The notes under the pieces: generated by a model
Databases searched by the model: none
Seen by the model: the letters and a program-made list of their open reading frames with translations, nothing else
Told to the model about the DNA's origin: nothing
Assembly (NCBI GenBank): GCA_023134145.1
Contig: JAGLUW010000010.1
Location: forward strand, 186,001 to 250,000
DNA length: 64,000 nucleotides
From: Sulfuriflexus sp.
Lineage (GTDB): Bacteria; Pseudomonadota; Gammaproteobacteria; AKS1
Direction: 5' to 3'
Position numbers and translations under genes: made by a program
Shown here: one piece after another, positions 62,600-64,000 of the stretch
How the letters are laid out: every line of letters begins with the position of its first letter
Position numbering within the stretch: position 1 is the stretch's first letter

Positions 62600-64000
62600 A
62601 TGATGAGTACCAATGAAATTCGACAACTTTTCCTCGACTACTTTCATGACAAAGGTCATAAGGTGGTTGCGAGTAGCTCGCTTGTGCCCGGCAATGATCC
62701 GACCCTGTTATTTACCAATGCTGGCATGGTGCCATTTAAAGAAACTTTTCTTGGCCAAGAAAAGCGTAGTTACAACCGCGCAACCAGCGTGCAGCGCTGT
62801 GTACGTGCTGGTGGCAAACATAATGATTTAGAAAACGTCGGTTATACCGCGCGTCATCATACTTTCTTTGAAATGTTAGGTAATTTTAGTTTTGGTGATT
62901 ACTTTAAAGAAGACGCCATTAAATACGCGTGGGAATTCTTAACTGAAGTTGTAAAACTGCCAGAAGAAAAACTTTGGATCACCGTTTATGAAGACGATGA
63001 TGAAGCCGCGGATATTTGGCTAAAAGAAATTGGTGTTAGTGCAGATCGGATTACTCGTATTGGTGATAAGCCAGGTGGAAAAGATCACGAGAGTGATAAT
63101 TTCTGGTCAATGGGCGACACAGGGCCTTGTGGTCCATGTACTGAAATATTTTATGATCACGGTGAAGAGATTGCCGGTGGCCCACCGGGAACACCAGAAG
63201 AAGATGGTGATCGTTATATTGAGATCTGGAATTTGGTCTTTATGCAATACGACCGAGACCAAGAGGGCACATTAAATCCTCTGCCTGCACCATCAGTCGA
63301 TACCGGTATGGGTCTAGAACGTCTTGCCGCTATTTTGCAAGATGGCCATGAAAATTATGATATCGATTTGTTTCAAAATTTAATTAAAGCAGTTGCCAAA
63401 CTAGTTGGTACCGATGATTTAAAACAAGCCTCACTACGAGTCATTGCTGATCATATTCGTGCCTGTAGTTTTCTGATTGTTGATGAAGTGATTCCATCGA
63501 ATGAAGGCCGAGGTTATGTACTGCGCCGCATTATTCGCCGCGCTATTCGTCATGGTTACAAACTCGGTATTAAAGACACCTTCTTTTATAAGTTGGTTGA
63601 ACCGTTATGCAAGGAAATGGGCGAAGCCTATCCCGAGCTACTAAAAGCACAAGCGCAAGTAGAACGTATTCTTAAAACAGAAGAAGAGCGTTTTGCGGAA
63701 ACATTAGATCAGGGTATGAAGATCCTTGAACAAGAAATAAAAATGGGTATTGGGAAATATTCTATTTCACAAAGTGGTAGTGGCGTGAAAGGTGAGAATG
63801 AAGTGCTTACGGATAAGCCCGAGTTTTCAGGTGAAGTCGCATTTAAGCTCTATGATACTTACGGATTTCCTTTGGATTTAACCAAAGATGTTTTACGCGA
63901 GAAAGGTTTAGAGTTAGATGAAGCTGGTTTTGATGCTGCTATGGAAGCGCAACGTACACGCGCACGTGCAGCAAGTAAATTTGATGGGGCTGAGTTAATG
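62600..64000 (+). CDS. alaS: Alanyl-tRNA synthetase, 5' part (runs off the window)
   Basis: AlaRS charges tRNA-Ala. The frame is open from 62600 to the window end (467 codons), about half of the family length of about 870 residues. The class II catalytic core is present: [37 protein letters not shown] (motif 1 region), [16 protein letters not shown] (motif 2), [40 protein letters not shown] and GMGLERLAA (motif 3). Tandem ATGs at 62600 and 62603 both fit; GGAAG at 62586-62590 is better placed for the first. It follows recX by 4 nt, the order seen in pseudomonads and E. coli. Confidence 0.97.
   Translation, partial: MMSTNEIRQLFLDYFHDKGHKVVASSSLVPGNDPTLLFTNAGMVPFKETFLGQEKRSYNRATSVQRCVRAGGKHNDLENVGYTARHHTFFEMLGNFSFGDYFKEDAIKYAWEFLTEVVKLPEEKLWITVYEDDDEAADIWLKEIGVSADRITRIGDKPGGKDHESDNFWSMGDTGPCGPCTEIFYDHGEEIAGGPPGTPEEDGDRYIEIWNLVFMQYDRDQEGTLNPLPAPSVDTGMGLERLAAILQDGHENYDIDLFQNLIKAVAKLVGTDDLKQASLRVIADHIRACSFLIVDEVIPSNEGRGYVLRRIIRRAIRHGYKLGIKDTFFYKLVEPLCKEMGEAYPELLKAQAQVERILKTEEERFAETLDQGMKILEQEIKMGIGKYSISQSGSGVKGENEVLTDKPEFSGEVAFKLYDTYGFPLDLTKDVLREKGLELDEAGFDAAMEAQRTRARAASKFDGAELM

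Noticed and set aside
1-64000. CRISPR array, prophage, IS element or complete defence system
   Set aside because: No regularly spaced repeats, transposases, phage genes or BREX/CBASS/restriction genes were found; the BrxR-like regulator stands alone.

Overview
The window is a chromosome segment from a gammaproteobacterium. The housekeeping genes and their order are those of gammaproteobacteria: purA, tRNA-Leu(CAG), rnr-rlmB, rpsF-rpsR-rplI-dnaB-alr-radA, ypjD/yfjD next to ffh, rpsP-rimM-trmD-rplS, cmoA-cmoB, and fdxA, mutS, pncC, recA, recX, alaS. By eye the DNA is moderately AT-rich. It is not an enteric genome: priB is missing between rpsF and rpsR, the recombination nuclease is of AddAB type, and a Pseudomonas-like Wsp chemosensory operon is present. 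No phage, IS element, CRISPR array or integrase was seen.

Layout. 1-1118: 3' part of purA. 1176-11120: a signalling island with two divergent modules, each pairing an orphan ABC-type substrate-binding protein with a hybrid sensor kinase, then a lone receiver and a multi-pass membrane kinase. It has no transporter genes and no output regulator. 11166-11252: tRNA-Leu. 11342-20771: RNase R, RlmB, a Crp-type regulator, ribosomal proteins, DnaB, Alr, RadA. 20804-24076: PilZ, double-FHA, CNNM/CorC and YpjD proteins on the minus strand. 24330-31954: a cyclic-nucleotide phosphodiesterase-like MBL protein, ffh, the rpsP operon, a secreted helical-repeat protein, ogt, xerD. 32064-35459: a five-gene sulfur operon (OsmC, YeeE/YedE, a 60-residue bis-Cys membrane peptide, an unrecognised HGHFH protein, a secreted rhodanese) behind a perfect FNR-type box. 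35470-38497: cmoB, cmoA, yajQ, dsbC. 38498-45125: fdxA-addB-addA. 45177-56575: a full Wsp operon with two WspA-like receptors. 56720-64000: mutS, pncC, a BrxR/CapW-like WYL regulator, recA, recX and the 5' part of alaS.

How parts may work together. The Wsp operon should turn surface or envelope signals into c-di-GMP through WspR, and the PilZ protein at 20804 is one possible receptor. Two receptors with different sensor domains but almost identical signalling domains suggest dual input into one pathway. Both hybrid kinases of the first island carry a FixL/DosP-like PAS signature, including the position of the haem histidine, and the sulfur operon has a class II FNR-like promoter, so oxygen or redox control is a recurring theme. 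The Crp-like protein and the phosphodiesterase-like MBL protein suggest cyclic-nucleotide signalling.

Best candidates for undescribed biology: the two binding-protein/haem-PAS kinase modules, the sulfur operon with its SPCSLD-repeat micropeptide, the triplicated ffh start region with two 7-codon ORFs, and the terminator-like hairpin inside a signal-peptide coding region at 28773. All names rest on reading motifs and gene order; no database search was possible.
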